This document shows positions 35,036 through 46,520 of a stretch of 64,000 bases of DNA, piece after piece. The stretch's first letter is position 1. Each line of letters starts with the position of its first letter. The translations under genes were made by a program, and so were the position numbers. Location: NCBI GenBank assembly GCA_034231615.1, contig CM067298.1:26678528-26742527 (forward strand), read 5' to 3'. This DNA comes from Meghimatium bilineatum (taxonomy: Eukaryota; Mollusca; Gastropoda; Stylommatophora; Philomycidae). The notes beneath the pieces are model-generated. The model was not told the origin of the DNA. It saw nothing but the letters and a program-made list of their open reading frames with translations, and did no database searches.

Positions 35036-35127
35036 AGATAAAGTTGTCATTATTGTTGTCTATATTAGACGGTGAAGTTTTATATTCAGCTCCAGAATGG
35101 TGTTTCTCTGACAATAATTTGATACGA

Positions 35128-35265
35128 TGATGTGGTTGTAAAGTGTGATGAAATGGCCAATCTTCTGTTACACTTCATGTGGTTGTAAAGTGTGACGAAA
35201 TGGCCAATCTTCTGTTACACTTGATGTGGTTGTAAAGTGTAATGTCACGGGATGACCAATGTTCT
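35128..35265. repeat. ~47-bp tandem repeat, 3 units
   Basis: tgtggttgtaaagtgt followed by gaaatggccaatcttctg recurs three times. Confidence 0.8.
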
Positions 35266-35269
35266 GCTG

Positions 35270-36890
35270 AGGATGTAACTTTACTGTGACTTACTTAAAG
35301 TCAGGTAGTCTGTTGAAGATAAGAGTGTTTACATCTTTTCAGCAGCTCACACGAGAATTGTTCTAAAACTTTACTACATCATAGATCTTAGGGCTTGTTA
35401 TAATATCCCAAACCCAACCCACTTAATCGCAGCTGACTACATATTGAACTAGAGATATATTGATATTTTTTTAATTGTATTTCTGTACGCTGTAAAACAT
35501 TACCGGCTGAGTAAGGTAAACCATGACCGAGTTCTAGTATTGATCTCTCAACGGAGCGTAATCAATTGTTAATTCGTGACGTTTTTATTGTTATCGTGAT
35601 TTTCTTTGGTCATCAATTATATAGATGGAATCTTCTACCAGAAAAGCCGAGGCCGACCAATGAAATGCGCGGAACTAATAAAAAATAAGCCATTTAGGTC
35701 ATGTTTACTTTCTGTTGTGATATCCTATAATACTGTAGATGGTAATGGGTAAACACATCCAGAACATGAGGACTGGTCCGCTCTTTTCAAAAGGAACTGA
35801 AAGATGTAAAATTGTATACACGTATAACCTTACGGTACTATATACTTCCGAGTATAGAAGTTGCTGTAGTGTAGACTCAGTCGTCCCGATCAAAACACAC
35901 TTACTTCGAGTTCACTCATAATTCATGGTTTGAAATAAGAAATACTACAGCTGTTTTCCCAAACATAAAAAAACTACCAGAGCTTATGCTCTGGGAAGGT
36001 AGAGGAATGGCTCCACCGCATTTTAGCAATTATAGTAAACAAGGCTAGCCAGCAGATCACTGGTCTACATCTGACTAGGCAGGTGAACACTTATACGAAA
36101 CCATGTATATAACGCTGATTCATAACTCAGTTTAACGTTACCTTTTATATATACAATATGGTTTGCTTGTGTGTTTCTGACTCCACATTTTAATTCGCGT
36201 TCTCTTTACCCCATTTCTTCAATAAATTAAGGATATGTACAGCTGAGATTTGTCACCGCATTCTGGCGGAATACGACAGCGGAACAAGTCTTACTGGAAT
36301 GTATCAGCATGTTGTCTTGAATAGAAAGACATGATCCACACAAAACGGTATTGATGAGAAAGACACGATCAACAGAAAACATCATAGAATTTAAAAAAAT
36401 TATCTACAGAAACCAGCGGTGAAGAGTAAACATGATCCACACAAAACAGCAATTAGAAAGTGATGATCCACACAAAACAACATTGAGGAGAAAGACATAA
36501 CACATACAAACCAACAGCTAAGAGAAACTTTGTGAAGTTTGAAACCCTAAAATAGCAGCAGACTTTATCACAGATTCCTGAGTGTCATTCTGAGTACGAA
36601 ATATTCCCCAAAGTATAATAATTGATTAATCATTAAATAAAACTGCTACTCATTACACAGACAGAATGTGAGCAGGAATAAACAGTGACAGTAAATATGG
36701 AAATGCATATGTGATGAACATTGTGTGAATACTTTAGCGAATACCTAAATTAATTTTAAGAGAGACGATACAAATTATCAAGGATATTGTCGTCTTATGC
36801 AAAATCTGGAAAGGAAATCTGGGGAGGAAATATCTGTAACTTATGCTCATAAGACAAAAGACAGTCCGATCTGGATTTGTTTTTAGCTTA
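35270..36890. other. Spacer, nothing recognised
   Basis: Contains a perfect short palindrome ccagagcttatgctctgg (35975-35992) and, at 36325-36530, a loose repeat of agaaagacatgatccacacaa. No gene seen. Confidence 0.5.
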
Positions 36891-36891
36891 T

Positions 36892-37425
36892 GTCCTCAAA
36901 CTCTCACTGGATCTCTCTTGTAGCAGGACAATGTTCTCAAACTCTCACTGGATCTCTCTTGTAGCAGGACAATGTTCTCAAACTCTCACTGGATCTCTCT
37001 TGTAGCAGGACAATGTTCTCAAACTCTCACTGGATCTCTCTTGTAGCAGGACAATGTTCTCAAAATCTCACTGGATCTCTCTTGTAGCAGGACAATGTTC
37101 TTAAACTCTCACTGGATCTCTCTTGTAGCAGGACAATGTTCTCAAACTCTCACTGGATCTCTCTTGTAGCAGGACAATGTTCTCAAACTCTCACTGGATC
37201 TCTCTTGTAGCAGGACAATGTTCTCAAACTCTCACTGGATCTCTCTTGTAGCAGGACAATGTTCTCCAACTTTCACTGGATCTCTCTTGTAGCAGGACAA
37301 TGTTCTCAAACTCTCACTGGATCTCTCTTGTAGCAGGACAATGTCCTCAAACTCCCACTGGATCTCTCTTTTAGCAGGACAATGTTCTCAAACTCCCACT
37401 GGATCTCTCTTGTAGCAGGACAATG
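36892..37425. repeat. 41-bp minisatellite grown from a SINE tail, 13 units
   Basis: Unit gttctcaaactctcactgga plus tctctcttgtagcaggacaat. The unit is the tail-proximal part of the GAA-tailed SINE, whose remaining body follows directly at 37415-37535. Confidence 0.93.
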
Positions 37426-37535
37426 ATGATGCTAGATTTCCAGCTGCATGTAGTTCAGAGGCAAAGATGCGTTATGTCGAACTTTTGTTTGCACTACTTG
37501 CCCAATACATCCGACTTCGTCGATAGTAATTAATA
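37390..37535 (-). mobile_element. GAA-tailed SINE copy whose tail is the 41-bp array
   Basis: Reading left to right: tctctcttgtagcaggac, gctagatttccagctgca, gatgcgttatgtcgaac, ttgcactacttgccc and acatccgacttcgtcgat, the same order as in the 5341-5525 copy. Confidence 0.75.
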
Positions 37536-37864
37536 CTTCAATGTTATTCCAACTCCTGCTGTACCGTGGAAGTCAATAACTACATAGCTATCATGCCAAT
37601 TATACGTTGTAACTTGCACGTGTGCTGCATGCTTGTCCACAATCTCAAAGCTACCATGATCAAACTTGCTTGATATTTTTGTAGCCGTCTTTGTCGCTAT
37701 CGACATAGCTACACAAGCGCACTTCTTGATTTAGTACTTGCTGTTCATTTGATATCCAAAATCATAAATCTTTAATTGTATGTGATAATATCTTTCAATG
37801 AACATACACATATGTACATTACGTCATACTTGTTATTACTAGTGACATTCAACAAATCATCTTT

Positions 37865-38700
37865 CATCATCATCATCAAATGCCGTCTCCGCAACGAAGG
37901 TTAGCTGTAATAGACCTCCAACATCACCTGTCTCTTGTTTTGGTGGTGCACTCTGCTAGACTGTCATTCTTGTCATGTTACTCTCCCACTTATATCTCTG
38001 CCTACCTCTTGCTCGCCACCCTTTGAATTTACCCTCAAGTAAGGGATTCAATCATGTCTTTTAATGTGTTTAATATTTTATTTGCCTGATCTTTATTTCT
38101 CTTAGTAATTCTTTCTTCACATTATGTGTTTTTAGAACCTCTGTGTTTATTTTCTTCTCTTTCCATAATTTTCTCCACATTCTTCTATAAAGTAAAAGTA
38201 AAGTTACCCATATCATTTATTAATGCCGTAGGGGTGTGAGATGTTATCGATCTCACATGTCAAGGGATCTGATATATGAGGGCAGTAGTCATCTCCCTCC
38301 CTCGCAGTCTTTACTTCCTGGATTAATCCCGTACCAATTTAAAGCTGGGTCGACCAGGGAGCTGTTGAGATCTGAAAAACCTTTCCGCCTCAACTGAGAA
38401 ATGAACCCAGGACCACTCATATGTGAAGCCAGTGCGCTAACCACTGTGCTACGCGGCCCCCAATAAACTTCTATTTACCCACATCTCAAAGGCATCCATT
38501 CTGTCTTCTAATTGTTTGTTTTGTCCATGCTTCTGAGCCATACATTAATATAGAATAGATGTTGCATTTTATAATTCTCATCTGTAACTTGTTTATAATT
38601 TGTTTAGACGTTACTATTTTCCTCATGCCATTGAAGGTACATTTAGAAATAATCCTTTTAGAAATAATACTTAAGCCCATTTAAAATAATTTTCCTGAAC
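37865..38700 (-). mobile_element. RTE-like LINE 3' fragment interrupted by a SINE
   Basis: The minus strand gives KCNIYSILMYGSEAWTKQ and RRMWRKLWKEKKINTEVL on either side of the inserted SINE (38461-38215), then a Lys/Arg-rich end (KGWRARGRQRYKWE) and a 3' UTR ending in gatgatgatgatg. YGSEAW is the hallmark near the end of RTE-like ORFs. Related ends lie at 26345-26445 and 44040-44160. Confidence 0.8.
38215..38461 (-). mobile_element. tRNA-derived SINE, second copy
   Basis: Reverse complement starts GGGGCCGCGTAGCACAGTGG, with A-box TGGTTAGCGCACTGG and B-box GGGTTCATTTCTC. The body aligns with the copy at 5856-6101 to cggcattaataaatga. Nested in the LINE at 37865-38700. Confidence 0.85.
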
Positions 38701-38960
38701 GCTATAATCCTACTTACAAAAAGCAGACATTTGTTTGAAATTGAAGGTACATTTCGAAATAATCCTTTTAGAACTAATACTTAAGCCCATTAAAAATAAT
38801 TTTCCTTAACGCTATAATCCTACTTACAAAAAGCAGACATTTGTGTGAAATTGAAGGTACATTTAGAAATAATCCTTTTAGAACTAATACTTAAGCCCAT
38901 TTAAAATAATTTTCCTGAACGCTATAATCCTACTTACAAAAAGCAGACATTTGTTTGACA
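38631..38960. repeat. 110-bp tandem repeat, 3 units
   Basis: Units start at 38631, 38741 and 38851 with ttgaaggtacattt and end in aaaagcagacatttgt; a fourth start (ttgaaggaac) is at 38961. The first unit begins in LINE sequence, so the repeat includes the LINE 5' truncation point. Confidence 0.92.
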
Positions 38961-38964
38961 TTGA

Positions 38965-39289
38965 AGGAACAGACTATCTGACTAATGAGTAAGAACAATT
39001 ACAGCTTACGAAATACGGAACAGACTAAATAAACATTTCAATCATACGGTCTTTAACAAGAACAATACAGGATAAACAGTACACAAATAGTAAAACTAAA
39101 AGTAATATCACAGATAAACTTAGAATGTAGGCATTTAGCAACAGACGCATCCAAATTTAACAATGACTCACGTACTAACATATATCACTTATCGACAATC
39201 TACAATTGCTACAAATGATGAAACACAGCTACATTTTTTAACAAATGATAACATTTTCAATTGAAACTGTCTCATTTTTTACATTGCCC
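38965..39289. other. Spacer before gene 3, nothing recognised
   Basis: AT-rich, no repeat or coding signal. Confidence 0.45.
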
Positions 39290-39545
39290 CGAGGGAACAC
39301 GAAAAAGTTCCCATTTTACGTGTAAAATGTGAAAAATGGCACGATGTTTATTTAAAGTAGATTGATGACCTAGTTTATGTTTACGCAGAGTACCCTGTTG
39401 CTACCAGAAATTCTCCCTTTATAATGGCAAAATGTAAATGTAAAATTAAAAAAATGTTTAATTTAGATGTTTTCCTTAAGTATTTTGATTGTTTGAAACT
39501 GATTGTTTAGAACTAGTCAAGTCACAGAGTGTTTCTATATAAACC
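39290..39545 (+). promoter_or_regulatory. Promoter region of gene 3 with TATA box
   Basis: tatataaa at 39536-39543 lies 108 nt before the ATG. The stretch 39440-39510 resembles the gene 2 promoter (atgttta/tatttaga ... tattttgattg ... gattgtttag), and cattgccccgagggaacacg resembles tgccctagggacgac of gene 2. Confidence 0.65.
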
Positions 39546-39643
39546 TGGGAAACTGTTCGTTTATCACGCTATTTTTGTGTGAAGATCATTGCCGATCTTC
39601 CATTATTGCCTTGTGTTCGTGCGTCAATAGTCAACTCGATACA

Positions 39644-39677
39644 ATGAAGGTTGCTATTCCTGTGGCAGTTTGCCTCT
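39644..39677 (+). CDS. Gly/His secreted protein, gene 3, exon 1
   Basis: ATG opens MKVAIPVAVCLC in context acaatgaag, with GTAAGT at 39678 and a phase-1 split of the last Cys codon. The coding length is 34 nt, as in genes 2 and 4. The first four residues equal those of gene 2 (MKVA). The exon reads as the front half of a signal peptide; spliced to 41691 the protein is 157 residues. Confidence 0.85.
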
Positions 39678-39925
39678 GTAAGTAACTAACAATGTTAAAA
39701 TATACATATATAAGTGTATGTATATGAACTTAGACATTATACTTAGATATATCATTTATATAATTATTAAGCACTCCAATCCCTCTTCGACCTACATATC
39801 TTTTCTTCATATCTTATGCAAATTTACATTCGCAATTGGAAATCTTCGTAATTTAAGTTAAGTATGTTTTGAGAAAATTAACTGAGGATACATTATTACA
39901 TTTAAGTGATAGGTTTTACCATTTT

Positions 39926-40210
39926 ATAGATCAACATGTCACCCTCAACATTATAGATCAACATGTCACCCTCAACATTATAGATTAACATGTCACCCTC
40001 AACATTATAGATTAACATGTCACCCTCAACATTATAGATCAACATGTCACCCTCAACATTATAGATCAACATGTCACCCTCAACATTATAGATCAACATG
40101 TCACCCTCAACATTATAGATCAACATGTCACCCTCAACATTATAGATCAACATGTCACCCTCAACATTATAGATCAACATGTCACCCTCAACATTATAGA
40201 TCAACACGTC
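39926..40210. repeat. 27-bp minisatellite in intron 1 of gene 3, about 11 units
   Basis: Unit tatagatcaacatgtcaccc plus tcaacat, almost identical in every copy, so recent. Its open minus frame (repeats of MLIYNVEGD) is an artefact of the 27-bp period. Confidence 0.93.
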
Positions 40211-40844
40211 GCCACATTTGTTAAGTTAATGAGATAGTGTATGTCACGTTCAGGCAGCTAAGAATTCCCTTATAAGTCAGGCTAATGATACGTCGAAGAG
40301 AAAATTATTCTGCTTATAATAAAACGACAATAAGTATTATATGTCCATCCTAAATCTGAGTATATAAATAATAATTGGCTAGACATTACTAGTGTGGTAA
40401 CACGAGTAGAATTAAGTCAATCATGTACGCCGTTTGAGCCCTTTTTGAGTATGAAATAATAAGCGAAGTTGAAATTTGAAGAAAATATGTAGATGCAACA
40501 AACATTCTTGTCACGAGAAAGGGGCTGCAGGTAAACTACGGCACTATTTTGTGTGAGGGTTTGATCCACTATCTCCCCCCCCCCTTGTAAACATCATGTC
40601 AATAATTCACGTCCTCCTCGCACCCCACCCTTCCCCCGTCCCCGCCCACCCTAAAGTATTATTATTATTTTTTGGAGCAGGAAAACATGCAAAATAATTA
40701 CATAATTTATTTCAGATATGTAAGAAAAATGTAGACAGTCACAGAATGTAATAGTGTAATAAGTGTATAAAAACCCGTTTAGTGGCGTCAACTTTTTCAG
40801 TACCTCCTCTTCGCCATGTCAACAACTGTCGGCTTTTAACTTCC

Positions 40845-41275
40845 CTAGAGAATTAGAGCGTTAACATATATCAATCTGTATGACTTTCCTAGAGAATTAG
40901 AATGTTAAAATACATCAATCTGTATGACTTCCCTAGAGTATTAGAATGTTAACATATATCAATCTGTATGACTTTCCTAGAGAATTAGAATGTTAACATA
41001 CATCAATCTGTATGACTTCCCTAGAATATTATAATGTTAACATCTATCAATCTGTATGACTTCCCTAGTGTATTATAATGTTAACATCTATCACTCTGTA
41101 TGACTTCCCTAGAATATTATAATGTTAACATCTATCAATCTGTATGACTTCCCTAGAATATTAGAATGTTAACATCTATAAATCTGTATGACTTTCCTAG
41201 TGTATTAGAATGTTAATATCTATCAATGTATCTGACTTCCGTAGAGCATTATAACGTTAACATATATTATAAAAG
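40845..41275. repeat. 44-bp minisatellite in intron 1 of gene 3, about 10 units
   Basis: Unit tcaatctgtatgacttccct plus agagaattagaatgttaacatcta, moderately diverged. Confidence 0.9.
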
Positions 41276-41690
41276 TGGCTTTTGATTCGTTACTGTGCTA
41301 TAAATAACACACTGTTTACATTTTTAACTAGCCAACGTCACGGATTTTCGTGTAACACCAATGAAAATAATGACTGCCGTGACGTCACATCTCTAGAATC
41401 ACTGAGTTCAACTCTAGACACAGACGAACTTATGTATAATTTGTTTCTTTTCTAATTTACATATTTTTTACAATTTTCCTATGATTTGTACTGAGCAAAC
41501 ATTATTTCTGCGCCTATTAAAAGTAGCGATGGCGACATTCATCGATCTTCCCAATATATGTTGTCCCATTAGTTCCACTTCACTGCTGTTTTTAGTTGTG
41601 TAAAGTGAACAACTTGTGCATTTGTAATGACTTTGTTTCTCTATTTTTTTTAAATAATGTATTCACTAATATTTGTTTTTACCATTTCAG

Positions 41691-42130
41691 GTATAATGGT
41701 GTCTTTGGTCGTGAGCCATGGTCATGGTGGAGGAGGGCACGGCGGGGGACACGGTGGAGGAGGGCACGGCGGGGGACATGGCGGAGGAGGGCATGGTGGA
41801 GGAGGACACGGTGGAGGACATGGCGGAGGAGGACACGGTGGAGGGCATGGCGGAGGAGGGCACGGTGGAGGACATGGCGGAGGAGGACATGGCGGAGGAG
41901 GACATGGCGGAGGAGGACATGGCGGAGGAGGACACGGTGGAGGACATGGTGGTGGAGGACATGGTGGTGGTGGTCACGGTGGAGGACATGGTGGTGGTGG
42001 TCACGGTGGAGGACATGGTGGTGGTGGTCACGGTGGAGGACATGGTGGTGGTGGTCACGGTGGTGGACATGGTGGTGGTGGCCACGGTGGAGGACATGGT
42101 GGTGGTGGAGGACATGGTCACCACGGTTAG
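41691..42130 (+). CDS. Gly/His secreted protein, gene 3, exon 2
   Basis: Acceptor accatttcag ends at 41690. The junction codon TGT (Cys) is followed by IMVSLVVS, and the predicted cut after Ser again has Val at -3. The mature chain of 137 residues is only Gly and His, starts HGHGGGG and ends GGGGGHGHHG before TAG. At 41960-42100 a 27-bp unit (ggtcacggtggaggacatgg plus tggtggt) recurs about five times, evidence of recent expansion by unequal exchange. At 41880-41940 a 15-bp unit (catggcggaggagga) repeats instead. Secretion is predicted; function is unknown, with metal binding or material formation as inference from composition. Confidence 0.88.
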
Positions 42131-42420
42131 GTCTTTCTATGTTTCTAAATGTAGGCATGAAAACAACATGTTGAATAACAGAACGGTTAGCAACAATTGT
42201 TACAAAACAGGATTACAATTTGGATTTTCACGAACAATGGCAAGCAGAACCGAACCCGCATCATTATAAGCGTAATGTTAAGTCATTGTTAGTAAATTCA
42301 TGTTGATGATCTATTGATGATCGTGAAATAGTTAAGTGATGTCTGTATAAAACTGAATTTGTAACTGACATGTTGATTCTTCATATAGTTTCATATGCTA
42401 TACACATTGTGTGCTTGTGA

Positions 42421-42426
42421 AATAAA
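42421..42426 (+). terminator. Polyadenylation signal of gene 3
   Basis: AATAAA 290 nt after the stop, comparable to the 3' UTR lengths of genes 2, 4 and 5. Confidence 0.6.
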
Positions 42427-42429
42427 ATT

Positions 42430-42784
42430 GTTAACATAAAATTCTTGCTGTTTTTGCTAATTATGAGACTGAAAGAGAGTATTACTAATCGACTGTATGA
42501 ATTGTTTAGAAGTTTATGGGTATCAGTTATATTGTTTGTATTCTTAATTTTCTTATAAATTATATCATCACTTCACATCGCCGCCTTATTAAATGTACTA
42601 ACTTTGTGTGTTATCATCGAGGTATAGCATGAGGTTGCGACACACAACCGGAGCCACAAAGCAATACTGGATATACATACCACCACCAGACTAGCATTTT
42701 CAGTGTCATATTTGTTGTATTACAATATTACTTACGTAGAACACAGGTTTTTGATGTTTCACTTGAACACAACACACGGACTAT
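42430..42784. other. Spacer, nothing recognised
   Basis: AT-rich, no repeat or coding signal. Confidence 0.45.
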
Positions 42785-43930
42785 CACTAAGATTAAGGTG
42801 TAAACACGAAAACGGCGAATTACACTACACAAGAAATTTTCAACGTTTCGAACCGGTATGTCTTTCTCAAGACAAAACAAGCAGTGAAAAATAATGAAAA
42901 CAGTAAAAACAAAGTTACCACCACATAAGCACTAGATACACAGTTGACATGTAAATAATTTGAAATCCAAGGTGACAATGATGTATATGGATATATTTAG
43001 TCACGGAAGTGGATTTTGTTGAAAATTAGACGGGATATGAAAACAGATATAACAAATTATAACCCAATACAACCTGGATAGCAATACAGTAAGGACCACA
43101 CCAACACAAATTTAAACAAATGAATGTTCGGAGTTAAGTCCAAAAGGTTTGAGAGTACCAAACTCAAAATAAATAGATTTTCAAGAGTGCACCTAGTTCT
43201 GTCATCCATGGTGCAGGATATGAGGGCAGTGACCTGGATATCGAAGGCACCATGATGACCATCACCATTGAAATGAATGGCGACAGCGTTAGGTTCTCTG
43301 TATTTTATGGAATGAGGATGCCTACAAAAGAGGTAACTCAATCGCAAGCACGTTTCACCTATATACTTCTTATCACAACGTCTTCAATATGATAACATAA
43401 ATGATATGACGAGGTTCACATTTAAAAGCATCATCCATAATGAAAGTGACCTTATGAAATAAAAAAGCGAATCTGAACTACATAAGGACATGTGTAGCAA
43501 CGACCACGTTTGCAACGAATAGTGCCAAAGTGAGCAGGAACATAAGACCTGAGATAACTATGGACCAAGATATCATTAAGTTTTTTGTCACGCCTTTAGG
43601 CAACCAATGGAAAGTCTTGGAAAGCTGCACGAGTTTCAGAATCAGAATGGAGAAGGGAATAATGTTTGAACAAGATTCGACGGACAATAGAGTTATGAGG
43701 ATAAAACGTAAGTACAAGTTCAACTCTATCAGAGGAGAATGAAGTACCCTGAGTATGAGTCTAGGTATAAAGTCGAGATAACTTACGGACACGAAGCCAT
43801 GCCAATAAAAGGATACTGTCAGTGAACAACCGTCTGCGAAAGAAATCAATCATCTCAGATAATTTATCAAGAATGTCGTCATCATCACTACATAAGCTGC
43901 GAAGGCGAAGACCTGGGACAATGACTGATC
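42785..43930 (-). mobile_element. Penelope-like element fragment (linker and GIY-YIG end)
   Basis: On the minus strand, VLTFYPHNSIVRRILFKHYSL and SETRAAFPRL match the linker that follows the RT in Penelope-like elements. Further on, DKKYIGETC, then AVAIHFNGDGHHGAFDIQV, are the GIY-YIG endonuclease region. The 3' UTR has cttgagaaagacataccggt followed by tcgaaacgttgaaaattt, a feature seen at many Penelope-like ends and again at 50680-50745. Broken and 5'-truncated, moderately old. Confidence 0.75.
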
Positions 43931-44039
43931 GAATGAATCATTAAGATATCATTCACGTATTTTGATGATATACAATGATATATTGTCAATGATATACCTT
44001 GGGGTGGTAGGCAGACATACAAGTGGTAGAGTAACATCA

Positions 44040-44160
44040 CAAGATGGACAGGTTACAGTCTAGCAGAGTGCACCACCAAAACAAGAGAGACTGGATGTTT
44101 GAGGTATATTGCAACCAACCTTCGTTGCGGAAACCTTCTGGATGAAGATGATGAATTTAC
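44040..44160 (+). mobile_element. RTE-like LINE 3'-end scrap
   Basis: tctagcagagtgcaccaccaa, aaacaagagag and caaccttcgttgcgga match the reverse complement of 37880-37970. Confidence 0.7.
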
Positions 44161-44164
44161 AAGG

Positions 44165-44868
44165 CAGGATGATTTCTATAAAATTGTGTTTCATACTCAG
44201 AAGGCTTGGCCTCTGGACCATATGCAATACTTGGAGAAGACACCTGTCAGATAGATGGATAGAGTATATGTGCATGTGAACAGTATATTCCACCATTTTG
44301 CATGCAGGCATCCAATCACAAGAACGCTTGCAAACATGTGACGGTAACAATAGAAATAGCGCAGTGTTTCAGAATTAGTGACGGTTGGTAAATAACATTG
44401 TTGGCTTGGATGACACGTGTTTAATGTTCTCAGTCAAGTCTTCCACTTCTTGTCAACAGGCTGACAGGTTATTTAAATTCTCGCACTTGTTTTAATGTGT
44501 AATTGTTTATCTGGACACTGTGTACTGATGGCGTGCAATTGTTGCTGTATGTTAGTTGTGAAAAAAATACAGGTTGCTGGCCTAACCCATCAAGACAATA
44601 ACCTTTTACTTATCTGTAAAACTACAGTATTATATACCTGCGCCACAAAATATCGTATCATAAGCTATAGCAATGTTCAATAATCAGAATTAGAGAAATT
44701 TTAAGTGTTTAAAAAAATCTTATGTGCATGTTTAACTATCAAAGAGATTGTGTAACCTTCTCTGAGGCGTTGGCTTAGGTTTGAAAAAGGCATGGTTACT
44801 TTGGAGGTCAATAATACATACATTCTAGTACTGAATATATTATAAATTGGAAAGCTTTGAATACAGCT
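44165..44868. other. Spacer, nothing recognised
   Basis: No gene or repeat that I can support. Confidence 0.45.
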
Positions 44869-45625
44869 CCCCATTGCACAAATAACATGAACTGGACAAA
44901 TATCGAGGAGTGCTTTGTTGAAATGTCTGACCGAAACAGTGTTGAGTCTGGGAATCTGGACACTGGGCACAACGTAGATGGGGGGGGGGAACAATCTCTA
45001 ACGGCACTTCAAACCTAGCCCAACTAGACTGTCGGCCGTTGTCCACCACATCTCATACAGAGAGCATCGGGTTCAGTGCCCAAGAGCACACTGCGAAACC
45101 CCTCGCCCGAGATTTGTATTTTACCTACCTCTTTGGGTAATGTACGCAATGGCGAAGAGTCAAAATACACAGACCGTGCCTTACGATTGGAAGGTCATCT
45201 CAAGCGGACCAGGCGAATGCGTCAACTAGGAATATGTATCGACCCTAGTCTAATTCGACCGTCGCCGTTACCCAATACGGCTCATTCTGAAGAAATTAGG
45301 TCTGGGATCTAGGAATACATAGAGTGGTTATGGAATGGTCTTCCTACACGAGGAACAGCTCGTTGGCTGTGAAGTGCCTCGTCAGAGGATAGACAAACAT
45401 TTGGTGACCCATGCAAAGGATCAACTCGCCTAGTTCGTCTCATGTACCACCCCCCCCCCTCCTGAGTAGAAGGCTCCTCCGAATAGGCATTGCACCAGGC
45501 CGAAAGGTGAAGTCTCCTGGGTATGAAAGAAAGCTCATAAACTTCCCCATTGCACAAACGAAAGAAGTAAGAGCAAACCGCTCACAATTCCTGGGGTTCT
45601 CAAACAAACACACAAACAAACATAT
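44869..45625. repeat. GC-richer unclassified block with 15-bp direct repeats
   Basis: tccccattgcacaaa occurs at about 44869-44883 and 45546-45560, bounding some 660 bp of GC-richer sequence with G8 and C9 runs. A (CAAA)-like tail (caaacaaacacacaaacaaac) ends the block at 45601-45625. The small ORFs inside show no domain. It could be a retroposon or an old duplicated piece. Confidence 0.4.
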
Positions 45626-45629
45626 TATA

Positions 45630-46135
45630 GGTTGAAATTTTGTTAACACAAGTTAGTGATATAATAGCAAGTTAAGCATTAAACAAATAGAAAAAAAAGA
45701 ACTGAAATTTTAAGAATAATGGTCTATTACGCTATGTGTTCTTTTTTTTCCAAACATCATCGAATCTGAGCATTATCAAACAACTCTCTAATTAAGTTTC
45801 CGCATTTATAATTTCGTGGACATTTCTCCATCTCTTCATTTCGAACTCTCTTGACGATTCATCTTTCTATCTTATCTCATAATTCTTTCATCTTTCCTCA
45901 ATATTAGGTTTCCTATAATATACCACATGCTTTGTGCTGTGACCAAATTTTTTTAAAGTATTCTGTTAAATTATATGTTTCAGCTCTTATTTTTCGCATG
46001 AGATGTATTACGAACAAATATATTTACGAGTACAACGTCATACAAAAGATCAGTCACACATAGGAATGAAATAGTTCACAGAAACTCTCTACAACCAAAT
46101 AGTTGTTGGGTTCATATCTGTCAAATACCACATGT
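45630..46135. other. Spacer, nothing recognised
   Basis: AT-rich. Confidence 0.45.
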
Positions 46136-46138
46136 TTC

Positions 46139-46520
46139 CTGTTAAGGAGTTGGAAAGAGGGATTTTGTAGCTGTGGGATAAAGTTAAGGAGTCGCAGGGA
46201 GGGATTTTGTAGCTGTGTGATAAAGTTAAGGAGTCGCAGGGAGGGATTTTGTCGCTGTGTGATAAAGTTAAGGAGTCGCAGGGAGGTATTTTGTAGCTGT
46301 GTGATAAAGTTAAGGAGTCGCAGGGAGGGATTTTGTAGCTGTGTGATAAAGTTAAGGAGTCGCAGGGAGGGATTTTGTAGCTGTGTGATAAAGTTAAAGA
46401 GTCGCAGGGAGGGATTTTGTCGCTGTGTGATAAAGTTAAGGAGTTGCAGGGAGGTATTTTGTAGCTGTGTGATAAAGTTAAGGAGTTACAGGGAGGGATT
46501 TTGTAGCTGTGTGACAAAGG
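46139..46520. repeat. 42-bp minisatellite grown from a SINE body, 9 units
   Basis: Unit agttaaggagtcgcagggag plus ggattttgtagctgtgtgataa. The unit merges without a break into the tRNA-headed SINE at 46521-46665. Because 42 is a multiple of 3, frames stay open on both strands; these are artefacts. Confidence 0.92.

Noticed and set aside
39902-40207. 101-codon ORF of MLIYNVEGD repeats
   Set aside because: 27-bp minisatellite within the gene 3 intron.
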